A stretch of 64,000 bases of DNA. Source: Hyaloscypha bicolor E. Taxonomy: Eukaryota; Ascomycota; Leotiomycetes; Helotiales; Hyaloscyphaceae. The stretch lies in NCBI RefSeq assembly GCF_002865645.1, contig NW_020194693.1:558001-622000 (forward strand), in the 5' to 3' direction. Of this stretch, positions 59,886 to 64,000 are shown piece by piece (the stretch's first letter is position 1; each line of letters opens with the position of its first letter). Made by a program: the position numbers and the translations under genes. The notes beneath the pieces were generated by a model. The model was not told where the DNA came from, did no database searches, and saw only the letters and a list, made by a program, of their open reading frames with translations.

Positions 59886-60545
59886 AAGGATCAAAAGACC
59901 AAGCAAACTTATAACTTATCACTCGGTACGGACATGATCACCCTACCAAAAATCGCAAACGCTCACACAACACGCTCACATACTATGCCCCCTCTCGTGC
60001 CTCTATTATTACTTAAAATATTACTATCTCTTTAATTCTTATTTATATATCTAGGGGAGAGGGGTGAGGGAGGGGGGCTAGTAGGCGTGGGGAGGGTGAG
60101 CGAGCAAATTAAAAGTTAAAAGTGAAAAGTGAAAAGTGAGCTTCGAGGCATGCGAGTCACGAGGAAAAGGAAGCCCTATAATTATAAGCTGCTTAGGCTT
60201 CTTATCGCTGAATTTTAGGGCTATATTCGCTAAATTATAAGCTATAGGTACTAAAATTTAGTGCTTAACTTTTTAATAAGGTGCGGCACAGATTTTTAGT
60301 AAGGTCCTCGCCTTGCCCTTACCCCCCTTCCCCCTTATACCCCCCCTCTTACCTATATTTATAGAGAGAGAGAGAAGAATTAAAGAGAGTAAATATTTTA
60401 CGTAGTAATAGAGGTACAAGGAGAGGGGGCGTAACATGCGGGCGTAGTATATGAGCGTTTGCGATTTTTGTTGGGGTGAACACGCCCGTCCCGAGTGATA
60501 AGTCATAAGTCGTAAGTCGTAAGTTCGCTTGGTCTTTTGATCCTT
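59886..60545. repeat. 660-bp foldback (long inverted-repeat) element
   Basis: The left arm (about 59886-60080) begins AAGGATCAAAAGACCAAGC and the right arm (about 60300-60545) is its diverged inverse. Shared blocks include CTTATCACTCGG, AAAAATCGCAAACGCTCA, and CTCTTTAATTCTT. The arms differ by several indels. A central 200 bp joins them. No ORF or clear target duplication was found. Confidence 0.75.
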
Positions 60546-60929
60546 GGAAGGGGTCATCGTCACCCACCAACCGCCCAAACCCCCTTCCCGCCCCCACCAA
60601 TTTTTTTTTTCGATTTTCAAAGTCTTTGGAAATTTCTAAAAACTTTCCAGATTATAGAGAATACTCGAAATATTGTGGATATCGTGTTAATTCTTCGAAT
60701 TTGTAGCGTTAAGGTCTCCAAGATCCAAGTTGAGCTGGAAGGGGGTGTGGGCGATTGGTGAGTGACATCTTCTACGGCTTTCCGTACTTACGGCTTTCCC
60801 TATGCCCCAGTCGTAACTTGATCCACCCCTACTTCGTAAACCCCCGTCTTCCCGACCACCCAGCGTCGATGCAGACGTGCCCATACCAGCAAGAATATGA
60901 GCTCAATACTCTGCGAAGCTTACTCGTTC

Positions 60930-61795
60930 TCTCTGGATATCCGGCTCCCACGACTAGGAAACTGTCCAGAATCGATTTGATCGCCCTCAATTCGCCCGCC
61001 GAAGCTCCACCGCCTCGCAATTCTCACGAACCCTCACCTCGGATCTGGCACCAGCGGTGGGGAGAATGCATGGCATACTGGGCTTGCCATTATGAGATTT
61101 GATACAGGAAAGCGCCAGCTGGGCTGGAGTGCAGCCTTTCTTTGCTGCGAGGTTCTTCAACTCCTCGACAAGTTGCAGATTCTTCTGGAAATACTCGGCT
61201 TCGAAGCGGGGGAAATGCTTGTGGTGGTTACTTGCTAGCATGTCTTCAAGCTTTTGAAAGTTGCCAGTCAGCGTTCCCCAACCCAAAAGCGTGTGAGCAA
61301 GAATCACGATGCTGAGCCCAACGCAAGTCTCAGCGATGCCGTTCGAAAAGAAATCCGTTGCCCGTAACGAGACGTCAGCCTCCACCATATCTACCATGTG
61401 GACATTGGACGACCGCCGAAATGTGTCAGCACTAACTTCGGACAATTGAATAGCGTCAGTTTTGCCCTTGAGGAGTTGCGCAAGTACTTCGCTAGTGGTC
61501 TCGATAGGAACTTTGGGGTCCACTTCAGCAGGCCCGAAGGCGTCAATGCACTTTTCCCCGCCCAGGATCTTGTTCGCATTATCAACAGAATTTCTCAACC
61601 CTTCCGCTTGACAGGCTATGTGAAAGGTCGAACGGTTGGTGATCGAAACACCGCTCTTGGTGCAGAAGACGACTTTGTCAGTATCTTCAGCGTACTTTGT
61701 GAAGTATCGCTTGAGTAGATGAAGAGAATTTGCGTCCGTTAAAGTTTGCCCCTTTCCGGACATTCACACCACCCTCGGGGGCAATCTTCACGATC
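60930..61795 (-). pseudogene. decayed aldo-keto reductase
   Basis: The long open frame 60987-61763 carries aldo-keto reductase blocks: NSLHLLKRYFTKYAEDTDKV, VDPKVPIETTSEVLAQLL, LSEVSADTFRRSSNVH, GIAETCVGLSI, LLGWGTLTGNFQ, FPRFEAEYFQKNLQLVEELK and KKGCTPAQLALSCIKS. Closest in plan to fungal pyridoxal-reductase-like AKRs. It is broken. The 5' end has GANFN in another frame, then the N-GGEFYG segment with the catalytic Tyr is missing. At the 3' end the frame shifts after EAVELRR and continues in another frame as ELRAIKSILDSF. Several normally conserved residues are changed (LAHTLLG where AYSPLG is usual). Confidence 0.8.
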
Positions 61796-62299
61796 TTGAA
61801 GGAAACATCACTTTGTGTTGGCTCCACCCGATTTGTGAATCCTGTACTTGTCAACATCCTTGGAATTAAATGAGAGCAGTAGGATTAAATACACGTCCGC
61901 CAATCCCAGCCCATTTTGTGTCATTGGTTTCCAGCGAGCGTAGCCATTGTCGTTGTTTTTGGAATTTCCCAAAGTTTGGAGGAATTCTATGTCTACGCGA
62001 GCTTAGAAATCAAAGGAGTCTTGATCCGTGGGCCGTGAAAAGGAGCCGGAAGCGTGAAATCACCAGGTTTTATAGGAAGCCCTTCGTCCCGAATATTCAG
62101 TGCGACTAGATAGTTTGCCTTTCAAGAAGGGTTTTAGAGTCTTGAACTCCTGTTGTTAGTGGCCCAATAAGGTGCATTCTGAATCAAGTGTGGTTCGACG
62201 GGGCCAATAGCAGAAGAGTACGGACTTTGCACATTGTCCCCCAGGACTACCCAAACCTTCTGCCCCCAAGTTGCCCCTGTGTTGTCTTGAGCTCCGCTC
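61796..62299. other. intergenic region
   Basis: No gene, RNA or repeat recognised. Confidence 0.4.
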
Positions 62300-62843
62300 T
62301 CATATGCCATGGGCCATATTTTGCCTAATTATGTGGAGCTCGACCTTTCCGCACAATGTACAGAAGCTTCTGAGAACATCGCTGGTCCCACGTGCAGTCC
62401 TATCGAATATCCTTCGCCAGTCCTCAAACTTCTTCTCACGTTGTAACGGTTCGATTCTGAAGCTCCTTGACATTATCCAGATGCATGCGATGGCTCGAGG
62501 TACTCGCAGAACCGGGAGGCTCTTCAAATTTGAGAGGACAAGTCGGCGGCTCGGACTGCAGTTGTTGCGCCTGGTATGGGCTGAAGAGGTGCTTGGGCGT
62601 GATGCGGCAAGAGAAAGTTCCTGTCGGGGTACGGTGATTGTTCTCTTCAATCTCTCGATTCCTTGGGGCTCTGCCAGCCTTCAGTCCTGGGCCCTGTGAT
62701 GGTCTGACTCTTGCGCCATCGGCAAGTGGTGTGATTTAGAGATCTTCAATGGCATTACCGTGCGTTGTCCCGTTGCCATTCTTCGACCGGTTGCTTCGCG
62801 GAGCACGAGAGCGTTGACAGTGGAAGGGCGAGCTGAGCGACAT
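62300..62843 (-). CDS. hypothetical 140-aa protein, 3 exons
   Basis: Exons 62759-62843, 62440-62707 and 62300-62369 sum to 423 nt. Introns are 51 and 70 bp, both GT-AG with consistent phases. The N-terminus is basic (SRAPRSNRSKNGNG) and the middle is polar (EIEENNHRTPTGTF, QQLQSEPPTC). The short C-terminus has a single CTLC pair. No family is recognised, and a small spliced ORF like this can arise by chance. Confidence 0.35.
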
Positions 62844-63553
62844 GCAATTAAGCCTTACACCTGTATGAGTCAGATTCATTTTCGTTCGAAGTCTCGGGGA
62901 AAACAGGGACCTTACCTACGGGACCATTTTACTCTGTTGGGTTGCACAAATGCATTCCGATCAGATGGTTGGCTTTGTTGTCTGCTTAACTTCAGTTGAA
63001 TATGGTGACGGATAGGGAAATGTTGGTCTTTGGGGCGGGAGAGCGACTGCATCGAGGGTGATTTCGAGGATGAGGTTCGTTCTCCTTTCCTCCAGGACTG
63101 CTCAGGTTCGAAGAGGCACCGCAGACGGCATTCAAGGTTCCTCTTTTGTTGTGGGGTTCGAGAAAACTTCAAAGGAGGAAGGCGCCTTGCACCAAATGCC
63201 ACAACAAGCGACGTGCCTTCCGAATTGATCCCTCTCTGCCCGATTTCTCGGCCTTGCATCTGGGAGACCACCGCTCTCAGTTTTTTTGTTCTTGCCGCCG
63301 TTCTTGGTGAACTTTTGCCACCCAAACTCCAATCCCAAGTGGCTTAAGCTCCTCCATTCCTCCAATGCGGCTCTTCTTGGAACTCTACAATCGTCACTCT
63401 CTTCGCATGCGAAGAACCTCTTACTGAGACACCTGCAGCCACTCTTTAGACCAACCTGCCACGCACGGCGCGGTCTGGTCGAAGCCCCGCGCTGCCTTAT
63501 TAGAGACTGCGGGATGGCAGGACACAATGTGACCCCCGAGTCTTCGCATCTCA
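62844..63553. other. gene-free stretch before the histidine kinase
   Basis: Overlapping short frames on both strands, none with a motif. It should contain the promoter and 5' leader of the gene starting at 63,554. Confidence 0.4.
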
Positions 63554-64000
63554 ATGCAAGACAAATCCATGCTGCAGCAATTATCCAGAACATCGCCAGG
63601 TTACTCGCCACTCTCCAGTACCAGCCAGAGGCGGTTTGAAGCTCATCATGGTTCTAGATACTACATGCCAGATTCTCAATCAACATCGACTGCTCAGCAC
63701 AAACAATGCGCCTCCAGTAGCCCCACACCCACTGCAACGTCGAGTGGCACATGCCCACCCACCGCCGTACCAGCGTCCCTGGAGCTACCGCCAAGTACAT
63801 CGCCTCTCAGACACGACCCTACCCTCACTGCTTTCGCGCAGCTCGCCGCCTTTCGACTTGACTGCGAGCGTGGGTTCATATCTCTGATTGATCATGAGCA
63901 GCAGTACGTTCTAGCCGAAGCAACACGCAGCATCTCGCTTCTGAATCCCGAGCAATGCCTTCCAGGTGATGACTTGTATCTGGGTGCTCAGAAACTGCCT
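63554..64000 (+). CDS. sensor histidine kinase (hybrid type), N-terminal part, runs off the window
   Basis: An open frame of 149 codons from ATG 63554 continues past the window end. After a Ser/Thr/Pro-rich leader it enters the signature LTAFAQLAAFRLDCERGFIS, then LIDHEQQYVLAEATRSISLL and GDDLYLGAQKLP. This is the GAF-like N-terminal sensor segment typical of fungal hybrid histidine kinases. The kinase, ATPase and receiver domains would lie beyond 64,000, so the assignment rests on this segment alone. An in-frame stop upstream and the ATG-rich leader leave alternative starts at 63,569 and 63,665. No intron is visible in the part seen. Confidence 0.8.
   Translation, partial: MQDKSMLQQLSRTSPGYSPLSSTSQRRFEAHHGSRYYMPDSQSTSTAQHKQCASSSPTPTATSSGTCPPTAVPASLELPPSTSPLRHDPTLTAFAQLAAFRLDCERGFISLIDHEQQYVLAEATRSISLLNPEQCLPGDDLYLGAQKLP

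Noticed and set aside
62271..62699. 142-codon plus-strand frame
   Set aside because: Antisense to the three-exon minus-strand model and without motifs, although neither reading is strongly supported.
62912..63639. Long overlapping frames on both strands before the histidine kinase
   Set aside because: Composition is basic and low-complexity, no family pattern, and no consistent intron model could be built.

Overview
This window looks like a chromosome segment of a filamentous ascomycete (Pezizomycotina). The genes carry short introns (mostly 44-150 bp), two encode HET-domain proteins, one encodes a NACHT NLR-like protein, and long blocks are AT-saturated with the C-to-T and G-to-A decay typical of repeat-induced point mutation (RIP). 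Nothing in it identifies the genus.

Layout. 1.2-3.2 kb: an intact sugar transporter (+). 3.5-6.9 kb: an intact SNF2/RING helicase (-). 7.1-8.0 kb: gene-free DNA with copies of a short repeat motif. 8.0-16.9 kb: an AT-rich, decayed element bounded by long inverted repeats. 16.9-20.6 kb: gene-free DNA with more motif copies and a 0.4-kb inverted-repeat element. 20.6-23.9 kb: an NLR-like gene (DUF7708-like, NACHT, C2H2 fingers). 24.6-54.8 kb: a nested transposon complex. 55.7-64 kb: a decayed fungal transcription factor, a second HET gene, a foldback repeat, a decayed aldo-keto reductase, a small three-exon gene, and the 5' end of a probable sensor histidine kinase that leaves the window.

The nested complex can be resolved from its junctions. 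The outermost unit is a Fot1/pogo-type DNA transposon: inverted ends at 24,611 and 54,787, TA on both sides, transposase on the minus strand. It is split at 26,584/54,561 by an LTR retrotransposon with 205-bp LTRs and target duplication CTTGT (CTTAT after RIP on the left); removing the insertion restores the transposase reading frame. That retrotransposon's left LTR is itself split by a 7.8-kb Gypsy element (TSD GTAAA). Its interior holds a 6.4-kb Copia element (TSD ATAAY), a Copia solo LTR (TSD ATTAC) and a solo LTR of its own family (TSD CCTAC). A 7.7-kb gene island of normal composition (43.7-51.4 kb) lies between the two halves of its interior. The island carries a TPR protein ORF, an intact eight-exon coiled-coil/hydrophobic protein gene, an intact HET gene and a hairpin MITE. 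How the island got inside the retroelement is the main open question here.

Gene models were built by hand. I required GT-AG (rarely G-C donor) introns, a continuous frame and family motifs across junctions, and exon sums divisible by three. Coordinates for spliced genes are the whole span; exon limits are in the evidence. No searches or alignments were run.
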